From: Gemella haemolysans | Lineage (GTDB): Bacteria; Bacillota; Bacilli; Staphylococcales; Gemellaceae | Assembly: GCF_901873445.1 (NCBI RefSeq) | Contig: NZ_CABFLN010000011.1 | Location: 1 to 48,003, forward strand | Length of the DNA: 48,003 bases | Direction of reading: 5' to 3' | Part shown: one piece after another, positions 40,533 to 48,003 of the stretch | Numbering within the stretch: position 1 is the first letter of the stretch | Layout of the letters: every line of letters begins with the position of its first letter | Made by a program: the position numbers and the translations under genes | Notes under the pieces: generated by a model | Databases searched by the model: none | What the model was told of the DNA's origin: nothing | Seen by the model: only the letters and a program-made list of their open reading frames with translations

Positions 40533-40806
40533 TAAGAAAGGTTTTACTTTTGTAGAAATGATAGGGGCATTACTAATTTGCTCATTATTATTTGTGTTTT
40601 TGATTCCAAATATGGTTCGCCAATACTCAAATTTAAATAAAATTGAAAAAGAACTAGAAATGAAAGAAATATTATATGAAGAAATATGTAGTCACTATAA
40701 AGAACATGTTTTCACGACGACACGAGGAGATTATTACATAAGTGTAGATGAAAAATCAGCAAAAATAGAGGATGAATATACGGGTGAAAAAGTTAGCTAT
40801 AGTTAA
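40522..40806 (+). CDS. comGE: Minor pseudopilin ComGE
   Basis: 94 residues. MKFNKKG then FTFVEMIGALLICSLLFVFL is a type IV prepilin N-terminus with Gly before Phe and Glu at +5. The remainder is short and charged. It overlaps comGD by 11 bases and comGF by about 23. Called by motif and by position in the comG order; sequence conservation in this family is low. Confidence 0.8.
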   Translation: MKFNKKGFTFVEMIGALLICSLLFVFLIPNMVRQYSNLNKIEKELEMKEILYEEICSHYKEHVFTTTRGDYYISVDEKSAKIEDEYTGEKVSYS

Positions 40807-41353
40807 GGATAAAAAAGCATTTACCTTACTAGAATTGACAGTATCCTTATTTCTATTAATTATTTTAACTCTACTACTTATGTTGATTATACAAACTACA
40901 ATGACTACTTCAAAGAGATTTCTAGATTATTCAAATTATGAATATGCTCTAGCTCATAAAAAGATTTTAGAAACGTATAATAATAGCGCTAAAGTTTATC
41001 AAGAAAGTAATTACATCTTAATGAAGAGTAAAGATGATGTCGAAGACGTAAGGATTAACTTTAGAGGTGGAAGGATATATATAGATAAATTTAAAGATTC
41101 TAATAATTTTGCCGGATACATTCTTGTTTTGAAAAATATGAAAGGCTACTCTTTATCGCAAGAAAATGATATTATACATGTCTCAATTGTTGATAAAAGT
41201 GATCATAAACGAGAGATGTTCTTGCGTGTTAAAGATGAGAAAACCGATAAAGAGAAAGAAAAAGAAAAGAAAGAAAAAGAGGAAAAGGCAAAAGAGGAGA
41301 AAGAGAAAAAAGATAAAGAAGAACATGATGAACACAATAAGGAAGGTGAGTAA
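40784..41353 (+). CDS. comGF: Minor pseudopilin ComGF with Lys/Glu-rich tail
   Basis: About 189 residues. A leader ending DKKA, then FTLLELTVSLFLLIILTLLL with Glu at +5, as in ComGF; the residue before the expected cleavage is Ala, not Gly. The middle keeps the ComGF pattern (FRGGRIYID). The last 35-40 residues are almost only Lys, Glu and Asp, a tail not expected from the roughly 130-residue Bacillus protein. Start is uncertain: GTG 40784 has GAGG 12 bases upstream, while ATG 40772 has it directly adjacent. Confidence 0.8.
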   Translation: MKKLAIVKDKKAFTLLELTVSLFLLIILTLLLMLIIQTTMTTSKRFLDYSNYEYALAHKKILETYNNSAKVYQESNYILMKSKDDVEDVRINFRGGRIYIDKFKDSNNFAGYILVLKNMKGYSLSQENDIIHVSIVDKSDHKREMFLRVKDEKTDKEKEKEKKEKEEKAKEEKEKKDKEEHDEHNKEGE

Positions 41354-41356
41354 ATT

Positions 41357-41548
41357 ATGAATTCAAAAAAGAAATATAAGAGAGCGAATGCTATAGTTGC
41401 CTCACTACTTGTAACATTGTTAGTAATAACAGTTTTGTTCAGCATAATAGGAATATACATAAATAAAATGTATAGTTTGAAAAATTTGAATGATTATTAT
41501 GATAAGAAAATAGTACAGCAACTTCAAGAAAACAGTAAATCTAAATAA
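41357..41548 (+). CDS. Probable ComGG-like pseudopilus protein
   Basis: 63 residues. A short basic N-terminus (MNSKKKYKRANA) and one hydrophobic helix, about 12-35 (IVASLLVTLLVITVLFSIIG), then a polar end. It lacks the FTxxE motif, as ComGG proteins often do, and has the right position as last gene of comG. AAGGAAGG before the ATG. It is shorter than Bacillus ComGG, so it may be reduced; the family call rests on position. Confidence 0.6.
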   Translation: MNSKKKYKRANAIVASLLVTLLVITVLFSIIGIYINKMYSLKNLNDYYDKKIVQQLQENSKSK

Positions 41549-41556
41549 TATGTAGG

Positions 41557-41594
41557 CATCCTAATCTCAAATGATGAGGTTAGGATGTTTTATA
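41557..41594 (+). terminator. Intrinsic terminator of the comG operon
   Basis: CATCCTAA with TCTCA (41557-41569) pairs with TGAGGTTAGGATG (41575-41587), followed by TTTTATATTT. It begins nine bases after the last gene. Confidence 0.85.
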
Positions 41595-41752
41595 TTTAAG
41601 CTTGATAAAGTCGGAAGTACAGTCTAAGCTATTAATAGCATACATATAATTAGTAATATAGAAAAATAAGTTATTTGTTGCTTTGTTTAAGTAAATGGTT
41701 TAAAATATTATTATGTTGTCAAAAATTAAAAAAAAATTTCAAGGAGATTTTA

Positions 41753-42001
41753 ATGAGTAAAAAATTATTGTTAGGACTTGTAGGTGCTGGAGTACTAGCA
41801 ACTGCTGTATTTCACAAAAAAGAAAATTTTAGTTCAGAAGAACGTACAAAAGTAGAAGAAGCTAAAAAGTATTTAGAGGAAAAAGGATATGTCGTAACGG
41901 GAAAATCTAAATTTCCTGTAGGAGGTTTAAACATACTTTCAGTATCTTCATTACCAATGTATTATAAAGCTGCAAAGACTGTAGCTAAATTTATTTTATA
42001 A
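41753..42001 (+). CDS. Small hypothetical protein with N-terminal hydrophobic helix
   Basis: 82 residues. A basic MSKK start and a hydrophobic stretch (LLLGLVGAGVLATAVF, about 5-20) suggest a membrane anchor or uncleaved signal; the rest is soluble, with EERTKVEEAKKYLEEKGY resembling a short amphipathic helix. I do not recognise the family. AAGGAG lies six bases before the ATG, and longer frames upstream lack a site. Four bases separate it from the YihY-family gene, which has no ribosome site of its own, so the two are coupled. Confidence 0.7.
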   Translation: MSKKLLLGLVGAGVLATAVFHKKENFSSEERTKVEEAKKYLEEKGYVVTGKSKFPVGGLNILSVSSLPMYYKAAKTVAKFIL

Positions 42002-42005
42002 GATT

Positions 42006-42908
42006 ATGTTTATACCAGAAAAAAATTATTCATTTTATGATGATAATCCAAAAGGTAAATTAACAATAAAAAAATTTGTAAAAGAAATGTATTATCGTCT
42101 TATGTATGATGAAATATCATTACTATCTGCAAATTTAAGTTATTATTTTATTTTATCATTATTCCCTATGTTAATTGTTGCGTTAGCTTTAACACCATAC
42201 TTTAAAATTGACCAACAATTTCTATTAGAGAAAATTCATAGCTTTGCACCTGGTGATTTGGGTGACTCTCTTTTTGATATGATTTCTGAAGTATTAAATA
42301 ATAAGAACAATACGATTATCACAGTGGGGATTGTATTCACCTTATGGTCAGCTTCTAGTGGTATTTATGGAATCATTATTGCCTTTAATAATGCCTTTAG
42401 AGTTCGAGATGGAAGAATATGGATAGTAACAAAATTCATAAGTGTTGTTATAACAGCATTATTTTTAGTAGGAATGTTCGTAGTTCTTGCGCTAGTCGTA
42501 TTTGGAAAACAACTTACATACTTACTGTTCCATAAATTTAATCTAGACGAAGGTTTTTATAATCTATGGTCAGTTTTAAATTACAGTTTTCCGATATTAT
42601 TTATATTTATAGTATTTGTATTTTTATATATAATGGGACCAAACTTAAAACTAAAAGCTATTAGCATTATACCAGGAGCAATTTTTTCTACAATTTCTTG
42701 GACTTTAGTAAGTAGATTATTTGGATACTATATAGATCATTTTTCTAGCTATATTAAAACATATGGAACAATCGGGGCTTTTATGGCATTCATTATTTGG
42801 TTATATATTACAGGATATATACTAATTATCGGAGCAGAAATAAATGCGATATTCCATAATTATAGAGTTGAACATAGAGTATTTGAAGAGACACATACTA
42901 CAGAATAG
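42006..42908 (+). CDS. YihY/BrkB-family integral membrane protein
   Basis: 300 residues with six hydrophobic segments. The family pattern is clear: LSANLSYYFILSLFPMLI near the first helix, the LWSASSGIYGIIIAFNNAF motif in the middle, and GTIGAFMAFIIWLYITGYILIIGAEIN near the end. The family was once annotated as ribonuclease BN, which is now considered wrong; the true role is unknown, with transport or envelope functions proposed. The start has no ribosome site and depends on the upstream small gene. A terminator follows. Confidence 0.9.
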   Translation: MFIPEKNYSFYDDNPKGKLTIKKFVKEMYYRLMYDEISLLSANLSYYFILSLFPMLIVALALTPYFKIDQQFLLEKIHSFAPGDLGDSLFDMISEVLNNKNNTIITVGIVFTLWSASSGIYGIIIAFNNAFRVRDGRIWIVTKFISVVITALFLVGMFVVLALVVFGKQLTYLLFHKFNLDEGFYNLWSVLNYSFPILFIFIVFVFLYIMGPNLKLKAISIIPGAIFSTISWTLVSRLFGYYIDHFSSYIKTYGTIGAFMAFIIWLYITGYILIIGAEINAIFHNYRVEHRVFEETHTTE

Positions 42909-42935
42909 AAAATAAATAGATAAAATTCATTTAAT

Positions 42936-42975
42936 AGACAAGTACAATTTTTTAATATGTACTTGTCTTTATTTA
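42936..42975 (+). terminator. Intrinsic terminator after the YihY-family gene
   Basis: AGACAAGTACA (42936-42946) pairs perfectly with TGTACTTGTCT (42958-42968), followed by TTATTTA. An 11-bp stem. Confidence 0.9.
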
Positions 42976-43047
42976 TGTAAGTTTTATAAAAATAGTTTAA
43001 TTATGAAATATAAGTTGCAATTAGTGAAGAATGTAAGTGCATAATTA

Positions 43048-43076
43048 TATTAAAAGTTAACGTTATATAGTATAAT
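43048..43076 (+). promoter_or_regulatory. Promoter of msrA
   Basis: A perfect TATAAT at 43071-43076 with a weak -35 (TATTAA, 43048-43053) at 17-bp spacing. The leader of about 45 bases ends in TGAGGA before the ATG. Confidence 0.45.
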
Positions 43077-43126
43077 AATAGTTAACAAATTTTGAATTTT
43101 GATTATAGATTGTGAGGAACTAAACC

Positions 43127-43615
43127 ATGAAAAAAGAAATATATTTAGCGGGTGGATGTTTCTGGGGAGTAGAAGGTTACTTTGCACAACTTGATGGGGT
43201 TTTATCTACAACAGTTGGATATAGTAACGGTCAGACTGCAGAAACAACTTATCAAAAGATAAAATCAACAGATCATGCAGAAGTAATTTACTTAACATAT
43301 GATAATTCAGTATTACCGTTAAATGATGTGCTTCGTCATTACTTTAGAATTATTGATCCAGTAAGTGTTAATAAACAAGGTGGAGACAGAGGTCGTCAAT
43401 ATAGAACGGGTATTTACTACGTAGATGAAGAAACAAGAGACGAAGCTGTTAAGTTTATAGAAGAACTTCAAAAAAATTATACTAAGAAAATTGCTGTAGA
43501 AGTAGAAGCGGTAAATAACTATATTGATGCTGAAGAATATCACCAAAAATACTTAGAAAAAAATCCGACAGGATACTGTCATGTAGACTTAAGTTTAGCA
43601 AAAAAAAGCTTATAA
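43127..43615 (+). CDS. msrA: Peptide-methionine (S)-S-oxide reductase MsrA
   Basis: Repairs methionine-S-sulfoxide in oxidised proteins with electrons from thioredoxin. 162 residues. The catalytic AGGCFWGVEGYF lies at about 8-19, with Cys nucleophile, and DHAEVIYLTYD is conserved. NPTGYCHVDLSL near the C-terminus supplies the resolving Cys. No MsrB domain is fused. It stands alone with its own promoter; trxB lies in the same 5-kb stretch but in another unit. Confidence 0.95.
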   Translation: MKKEIYLAGGCFWGVEGYFAQLDGVLSTTVGYSNGQTAETTYQKIKSTDHAEVIYLTYDNSVLPLNDVLRHYFRIIDPVSVNKQGGDRGRQYRTGIYYVDEETRDEAVKFIEELQKNYTKKIAVEVEAVNNYIDAEEYHQKYLEKNPTGYCHVDLSLAKKSL

Positions 43616-43630
43616 TTTATTAAAATAGGT

Positions 43631-43659
43631 TTGAAATAATTACTAAAAAAAGGTAAAAT
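43631..43659 (+). promoter_or_regulatory. Promoter of ppaC
   Basis: TTGAAA (43631-43636), a 17-bp spacer and TAAAAT (43654-43659). The ATG is 36 bases later with AAGGAG before it. Confidence 0.65.
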
Positions 43660-43695
43660 ATAAGTAAGTATAAATAAAAAATAAGGAGTTAGAAA

Positions 43696-44622
43696 ATGAC
43701 AAATATTTTAATTTTTGGACACAAAAACCCAGATACTGATACAATTTGTTCAAGTATCGTATATAATAACTTAAAAAGAATTCAAGGAATGGATACAGAA
43801 GCTGTAAGACTTGGAGAAATTAATGATGAAACAAAATATGCTCTTGAGTATTTCAACGTACGTTTACCACGTTTAGTAGAAGAAGTAGTGGAAGGGCAAC
43901 ATGTTATTTTAGTTGACCACAATGAATTCCAACAATCAGCTAATGGAATTGAAAAAGCAGTTATTCGTGAAGTAATCGATCACCACCGTATCGCAAACTT
44001 TGAAACTGCTGGACCATTATATTATCGTGCTGAACCACTAGGATGTACAGCTACAATCTTGAAAAAAATCTATGAGGAACAAAGTGTTCACATTGATAAA
44101 CAAATGGCAGGATTAATGCTATCAGCAATTATTTCTGACTCATTATTATTCAAATCACCAACATGTACTTTACGTGATAAAATAGCAGCAGAAGAATTAG
44201 CAGCTATCGCTGAAGTAAACATTGAAGAATATGGTTTAGCAATGCTTAAAGCCGGAGCTTCAACAACTGACAAAACTGCTGAAACATTAATCTCATTAGA
44301 TGCTAAAGAGTTTGTTTTAGGTGCTGATAAACTAGTAGTAGCTCAAATCAACACAGTAGATGCGAACGAAGTAGCAGTAAGAAAAGCAGAATTAGAAACA
44401 GCTATTAAAGCAGAATTAGATTCTAAAGGATTAGCAGCATACGTATTTGTAATCACAAATATCTTAACTTCAGATTCAGAAGTATTAGTATTAGGAGATA
44501 AACAAAATAAAGTTGCTGCTGCATTTGGAAAAACTCTTGAAAATGACTTTATGACACTAGAAGGTGTTGTATCTCGTAAAAAACAAGTAGTTCCTCAAAT
44601 TACAGAAGAGTTTTCAAAATAA
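43696..44622 (+). CDS. ppaC: Manganese-dependent inorganic pyrophosphatase (family II)
   Basis: Hydrolyses pyrophosphate to drive biosynthetic reactions. 308 residues, DHH-type fold. Metal-binding motifs: [14 protein letters not shown] near 7-20, VDHNEFQQS near 73-81, and the signature DHHRI near 96-100. The C-terminal DHHA2 domain shows the substrate-binding SRKKQVVPQ near residues 295-303. This family is common in Bacilli in place of the family I enzyme. It has its own promoter and a hairpin at its end. Confidence 0.96.
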   Translation: MTNILIFGHKNPDTDTICSSIVYNNLKRIQGMDTEAVRLGEINDETKYALEYFNVRLPRLVEEVVEGQHVILVDHNEFQQSANGIEKAVIREVIDHHRIANFETAGPLYYRAEPLGCTATILKKIYEEQSVHIDKQMAGLMLSAIISDSLLFKSPTCTLRDKIAAEELAAIAEVNIEEYGLAMLKAGASTTDKTAETLISLDAKEFVLGADKLVVAQINTVDANEVAVRKAELETAIKAELDSKGLAAYVFVITNILTSDSEVLVLGDKQNKVAAAFGKTLENDFMTLEGVVSRKKQVVPQITEEFSK

Positions 44623-44642
44623 TTATTAAAAATATAAATTTA

Positions 44643-44676
44643 AGAAAGTGAGGACATTGCTTCTCACTTTCTACTT
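44643..44676 (+). terminator. Terminator-like hairpin after ppaC
   Basis: GAAAGTGAG (44644-44652) pairs with CTCACTTTC (44663-44671), then TACTTTATA. The stem is good but the T-run is broken, so some read-through into the next operon is likely. Confidence 0.6.
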
Positions 44677-44704
44677 TATATAAATAACAAGAAGAAGGAA
44701 AAAT

Positions 44705-45097
44705 ATGTATACATTTAAAAAATTATATTGGCCTATAATAAAAAAGGTCATATTAAATACATTTATTGTAATTGCCTTTTCTGGTTTGACTAAAGGAAGT
44801 TTGCGAGTCGATCATCCAGTATACGGATTTTTAGGAGCATTACTTATTACTATTTTATTTATATTAGTTCGACCTATATTATTGATAACTATAATGATAT
44901 CAATATTTAGTTTGGGATTATTTTCGTTATTAGTTAGGACGTCATTAGTATATTTAGTTTCTTATATATTATCGCCACATTTTGAGATAATGTCATTTTG
45001 GACTGCTTTTGGCTTAGTGATAATTATAATGCTATTTAATTTTATATTAAATACAAATGATAGAAAGATAGTAATTAAAACATTCAAAAATAAATAA
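44705..45097 (+). CDS. YvlD-like / phage holin family 4 membrane protein
   Basis: 130 residues with four hydrophobic segments and basic ends. The segment LLITILFILVRPILLITIMI with the conserved Arg-Pro, followed by SLGLFSLLVRTSLVYLVS, matches the PF04020 family (Bacillus YvlD). The function is unknown; members are associated with envelope-stress genes. In Bacillus subtilis yvlD lies next to hprK, as here. GAAGGA lies before the ATG. No separate terminator divides it from hprK. Confidence 0.75.
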   Translation: MYTFKKLYWPIIKKVILNTFIVIAFSGLTKGSLRVDHPVYGFLGALLITILFILVRPILLITIMISIFSLGLFSLLVRTSLVYLVSYILSPHFEIMSFWTAFGLVIIIMLFNFILNTNDRKIVIKTFKNK

Positions 45098-45112
45098 AAG
45101 GAAATAAAAATT

Positions 45113-46057
45113 ATGCCAAAAATTACAACAAGAGATCTTGTAGAAAAATTAAATCTAGAAATTGTTAGTGGTGAAAAAGGATTAGATAGGGAGATAACAA
45201 CAGAAGAGTTATCTCGTCCAGCCTTGCAACTTGCAGGATATTTCTCTCATTATTCACCACAGAGAGTACAAATTCTAGGAACTAGTGAATTATCATTTTT
45301 TAAACTAATTCCAGAAATTGAAAAAAAATCAAGAATGCGTATGCTTTGCACAAGAATAACTCCATGTATTATTATATCAAGAGATTTAGAAGTTCCTGAA
45401 GAATTAAAGGAAGCTGCAGATCGATATGATACACCAGTTTTAAGGTGTCACCAAGATACTACAAAACTTATGGGTAATATTACTAATTATCTTCAAAAGG
45501 TTTTTGCACCTACGACTTCAGTTCATGGTGTATTTATCGAAGTTTATGGTATTGGAGTATTAATAACAGGAGAAAGTGGAATAGGTAAGAGTGAAATAGC
45601 TCTAGAACTTATAAAACGTGGTCATAGATTAGTGGCTGATGATAGAGTTGATATAAAAGAGATAGAACAAGGTTTCTTAATAGGAAGCTGTGAATCAACA
45701 CTAATAAAACACTTATTAGAAATTCGTGGTTTAGGTATTATAAATGTAATGACTTTATTCGGTACAGGTGCGGTACGAAGTGATAAAAGATTACAACTTA
45801 ATATTCACTTAGAAACATGGAATGATCAAAAACAATATGATCGTATTGGATTAGGAGATGAACGTAGAGAAATCCTTAATTCACAAATAGAAAAGAAAAC
45901 AATCCCTGTAAGACCAGGACGAAATGTAGCTATCATTATTGAATCAGCTGCCATGAACTACAGATTAAATCAAATGGGAATTAACACTGCTAAAGAGTTT
46001 ACCTCAAAATTAGCAGAAGAAATAAAACAAAATAATAAGAATAATGGGGTGAACTAA
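45113..46057 (+). CDS. hprK: HPr kinase/phosphorylase
   Basis: Phosphorylates HPr on Ser46 when glycolytic intermediates are high and removes the phosphate when they fall; HPr-Ser-P is the corepressor of CcpA. 314 residues. The N-terminal domain (about 1-130) is followed by Walker [10 protein letters not shown] near 153-161 and the family signature [20 protein letters not shown] near 203-222. [11 protein letters not shown] precedes the P-loop. It is the sensor of the system that would act on the cre-like glgB site in this window. lgt starts one base after its stop. Confidence 0.97.
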   Translation: MPKITTRDLVEKLNLEIVSGEKGLDREITTEELSRPALQLAGYFSHYSPQRVQILGTSELSFFKLIPEIEKKSRMRMLCTRITPCIIISRDLEVPEELKEAADRYDTPVLRCHQDTTKLMGNITNYLQKVFAPTTSVHGVFIEVYGIGVLITGESGIGKSEIALELIKRGHRLVADDRVDIKEIEQGFLIGSCESTLIKHLLEIRGLGIINVMTLFGTGAVRSDKRLQLNIHLETWNDQKQYDRIGLGDERREILNSQIEKKTIPVRPGRNVAIIIESAAMNYRLNQMGINTAKEFTSKLAEEIKQNNKNNGVN

Positions 46058-46058
46058 A

Positions 46059-46862
46059 ATGACATTAGGATTCTTAGATCCAGTTGCATTTCATCTATTT
46101 TCAAAGCCCGTATATTGGTATGGAATAATAATTGCAACAACAGTATTTTTTGCATACTTGCTTGCAGATAGAGAAGCTACTAAACGTGGCTTAAAACAAG
46201 ATACAATGTTAGATTTATTGCTAATAGCATTGCCGATAGCATTCATCTTTGCACGTGCATACTATGTAATATTTAGATGGGAGTATTATGCAGGTGACTT
46301 TAGTAGTATGATAGCTATTTGGGATGGTGGAATAGCTATCTATGGAGGATTAATTGGAGGATTTATAGTTCTTTACTGCTTTGCAAGAAGAAGAGGTGTT
46401 AAGATTATAAAATTATTAGATATTATAGCTCCAAGTTTATTAGTAGGACAAATGTTAGGGCGTTGGGGGAACTTCTTCAATCATGAAGCATATGGTGAGA
46501 TAGTTACTAAACAATATTTAGAAAACAGATTTATACCGAATTTCATTATTGAAAATATGTATATTGATGGAGCTTATCGCCAACCAACATTCTTATATGA
46601 AAGTTTATGGTGTTTAATAGCACTAGTAATACTATTATTAATACGTAATAAACTAGCTCAAAGTGAAGTATTTGCTGCATATTTAATTTTATATGGAGTA
46701 GAGAGGTTTATCGTAGAAGGAATGAGAACAGACTCACTTTATATCGGAAGTCTGAGAGTATCTCAAGTCCTTTCGCTAGTATTTGTGGTAGGAAGTTTGA
46801 TATACTTAATAGTGCTTAATACAAAATATCGAAACAAAAAGATTTTGTATAGAGAATCATAA
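46059..46862 (+). CDS. lgt: Prolipoprotein diacylglyceryl transferase
   Basis: Membrane enzyme that transfers diacylglycerol from phosphatidylglycerol to the lipobox Cys of prolipoproteins, the first step of lipoprotein maturation. 267 residues, about seven membrane helices. Conserved motifs: YWYGIIIA near the start, WDGGIAIYGGLIGG near 88-101, and the Lgt signature GRWGNFFNHEAYG near 134-146. YGVERFIVEGMRTDS is also typical. Coupled to hprK by a one-base gap, as in Bacillus and Staphylococcus. Confidence 0.96.
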   Translation: MTLGFLDPVAFHLFSKPVYWYGIIIATTVFFAYLLADREATKRGLKQDTMLDLLLIALPIAFIFARAYYVIFRWEYYAGDFSSMIAIWDGGIAIYGGLIGGFIVLYCFARRRGVKIIKLLDIIAPSLLVGQMLGRWGNFFNHEAYGEIVTKQYLENRFIPNFIIENMYIDGAYRQPTFLYESLWCLIALVILLLIRNKLAQSEVFAAYLILYGVERFIVEGMRTDSLYIGSLRVSQVLSLVFVVGSLIYLIVLNTKYRNKKILYRES

Positions 46863-46879
46863 AAAAGAAGGTGGAAAAT

Positions 46880-47803
46880 ATGTCAGAAAAAATTTATGAC
46901 TTAATTATCGTTGGAGCAGGTCCAGCAGGTATGACAGCTTCAATCTACGCATCACGTGCCAATATGTCAGTGTTGATGTTAGAAAGAAAATATCCAGGTG
47001 GTCAAATGTTATCAACAGAAGAGATTGAAAACTACACAGGATATGAAATGGTAACTGGTCCTGAACTATCAGAAAAAATGTTCGAACACTCTAAGAAATT
47101 CGGAACAGAATTTGCTTTTGGAAATATTACAAAAGTAGGTGTAAGAGATAATCTTAAATATGTAGTGGCAGGAGAAAAAGAATATGTTGCTAAATCACTA
47201 ATTATCGCAACAGGTTCAGAACACAGAAATCTTGATGTTCCTGGCGAAGAACAGTTCTCAGGAAAAGGTGTAAGTTACTGTGCAGTATGTGATGGTGCAT
47301 TCTTTAGAAATAAAGAAGTAGTAGTTATCGGTGGAGGAGATTCAGCGGTAGAAGAAGCTTTATATCTATCTAATTTAGCAGCGAAAGTTACGATTGTTCA
47401 CAGACGTGATGAACTTCGTGCACAAAAAATTCTTCAAGATAGAGCATTTGCTAAAGAAAATATCGAATTCGTATGGGATAGTGTTGCATATGAAATTAAA
47501 GGTGAAAGAAAAGTTTCATCAATTGAAATTAGAAATGTAAAAACTGGAGAAGAAAGTTCAATTCCAGCTGATGGTGTGTTTATCTATGTAGGTATGTTAC
47601 CACAAACACAAGACTTCAGAGATTTAGGAATTACTGATGAAGCTGGTTATATTCCAACTAACGAAAGATTAGAATCAGCAGTACCAGGAATCTTTGCAGC
47701 TGGTGATGTTCGAGTAAAAGAAATTCGCCAAGTAATTACAGCAGCATCTGATGGTGCTATTGCAGCTCAAAGCGCATATAGCTATGTAGAAGGTTTAGAA
47801 TAA
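46880..47803 (+). CDS. trxB: Thioredoxin reductase
   Basis: FAD-dependent enzyme that reduces thioredoxin with NADPH. 307 residues. The FAD motif GAGPAGMTASIYASRA is near the N-terminus, the redox-active pair is CAVC near 134-137, the NADPH motif GGGDSAVEEA is near 151, and the C-terminal FAD-binding GIFAAGDVR is present. ATG 46880 has GAAGGTGG five bases upstream; the in-frame GTG at 46871 would lie within that site. Last gene of the cluster, followed by a terminator. It also supplies the reductant chain for MsrA. Confidence 0.96.
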   Translation: MSEKIYDLIIVGAGPAGMTASIYASRANMSVLMLERKYPGGQMLSTEEIENYTGYEMVTGPELSEKMFEHSKKFGTEFAFGNITKVGVRDNLKYVVAGEKEYVAKSLIIATGSEHRNLDVPGEEQFSGKGVSYCAVCDGAFFRNKEVVVIGGGDSAVEEALYLSNLAAKVTIVHRRDELRAQKILQDRAFAKENIEFVWDSVAYEIKGERKVSSIEIRNVKTGEESSIPADGVFIYVGMLPQTQDFRDLGITDEAGYIPTNERLESAVPGIFAAGDVRVKEIRQVITAASDGAIAAQSAYSYVEGLE

Positions 47804-47809
47804 TAGTTA

Positions 47810-47846
47810 AAGAAGAGAGGTTCAGATTAGAGCCCCTCTTCTTTTA
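47810..47846 (+). terminator. Intrinsic terminator after trxB
   Basis: AAGAAGAGAGG (47810-47820) pairs with CCCCTCTTCTT (47833-47843) with one mismatch, followed by TTATT. It begins seven bases after the stop. Confidence 0.8.
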
Positions 47847-47858
47847 TTGGTCTATAAT

Positions 47859-47892
47859 AAATACGGTTGATAATAAATATCAGCCGTATTTA
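47859..47892. terminator. Second hairpin, possibly bidirectional
   Basis: AAATACGGTTGAT (47859-47871) pairs with ATCAGCCGTATTT (47879-47891) with one G-U pair, flanked by A- and T-rich DNA on both sides. It could stop transcription from either side, or mark a mobile-element edge. Confidence 0.5.
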
Positions 47893-47906
47893 AATTTATA
47901 AAAAAA

Positions 47907-47935
47907 TAGAAAAGAATGTAAAATTCCTTTATAAT
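47907..47935 (+). promoter_or_regulatory. Promoter of the right-edge gene
   Basis: TAGAAA (47907-47912), a 17-bp spacer and TATAAT (47930-47935). Transcription would start near 47942, after the left arm of the inverted repeat. Confidence 0.4.
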
Positions 47936-47975
47936 TTAAGTATGAGCAAAAAATCAAGAAAGGAAATTTACATTC
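47914..47975. repeat. Inverted repeat around the right-edge promoter
   Basis: GAATGTAAAATTCCTTT (47914-47930) and AAAGGAAATTTACATTC (47959-47975) are inverted copies with one mismatch in 17, separated by 28 bases. The right arm contains the AAAGGA ribosome site of the following frame. Confidence 0.75.
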
Positions 47976-47977
47976 AT

Positions 47978-48003
47978 ATGTGTAATTATAGCAAATCTCT
48001 TAA
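47978..48003 (+). CDS. Start of a gene cut by the window edge, possibly a transposase
   Basis: ATG followed by codons giving MCNYSKSL, still open at the window end. AAAGGA at 47959-47964 lies 13 bases upstream. The N-terminus resembles what I recall of some ISL3-type transposases, but eight residues cannot prove it. The hairpins and inverted repeat just upstream fit the edge of an insertion sequence. Partial; the product is uncertain. Confidence 0.35.

Noticed and set aside
41166..41360. Frame of 64 codons, very Lys/Arg-rich, overlapping the end of comGF
   Set aside because: Its composition follows from the purine tract that encodes the ComGF tail in another frame.

Overview
The window reads as core chromosome of a low-GC Gram-positive bacterium of the class Bacilli. 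My best guess is Gemella or a close relative. Reasons: strongly AT-rich DNA, AAGGAGG-type ribosome binding sites, TTGACA/TATAAT and extended TGn-TATAAT promoters, Bacillus/Staphylococcus-type gene order (yaaA-recF-gyrB-gyrA, tlyA-recN, rsgA-rpe-thiN, hprK-lgt-trxB, 6S RNA beside tcdA), a cydABDC oxidase operon, and glycogen and pyrophosphatase genes of the kind seen in Bacilli. The genus is inferred; no search was run. Every convincing gene but one is on the plus strand.

Layout. 1-5.9 kb: origin-proximal replication genes yaaA, recF, gyrB and gyrA, closed by a long hairpin terminator. 6.2-9.0 kb: PEP carboxylase alone, with its own promoter and terminator. 9.1-19.5 kb: carbohydrate storage. 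A minus-strand GH13 alpha-glycosidase is divergent from glgB-glgC-glgD-glgA-glgP; the region between them carries two promoters and three operator-like palindromes (one cre-like). 19.7-25.7 kb: tlyA-recN-rsgA-rpe-thiN, then a TauE/SafE-type permease with its DUF1634 partner. 25.7-31.8 kb: cytochrome bd oxidase and its CydDC exporter, preceded by a tandem TTGTGAAC element that may be redox-linked. 31.9-35.9 kb: a nucleotidyltransferase and uvrA. 36.0-37.1 kb: 6S RNA and tcdA. 37.3-41.6 kb: an XRE regulator followed by a seven-gene comG competence pseudopilus operon. 41.7-47.8 kb: a small membrane-anchored protein with a YihY-family protein, msrA, ppaC, and a yvlD-like/hprK/lgt/trxB cluster. 47.9-48.0 kb: the probable start of a mobile-element gene, cut by the window edge.

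How the parts fit: PEP carboxylase, glycogen synthesis and breakdown, and HPr kinase (the sensor of the CcpA system) are central carbon control, and a cre-like site at the glgB promoter links them. Cytochrome bd, MsrA and thioredoxin reductase serve redox balance. RecF, RecN and UvrA serve DNA repair, and ComG serves DNA uptake.

I found no CRISPR array, rRNA, tRNA, prophage or defence island, and no clearly new multi-gene system. The most interesting signals are regulatory: (i) a perfect 30-bp palindrome plus T-run, shaped like an intrinsic terminator, inside the start of the cydD coding region; (ii) three copies of a 13-mer that could form mutually exclusive antiterminator and terminator hairpins just before comGA, with almost no room for a promoter downstream; (iii) an inverted repeat at the right edge that would hide the ribosome binding site of the putative transposase only in read-through transcripts. 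These are inferences from sequence and are marked so.
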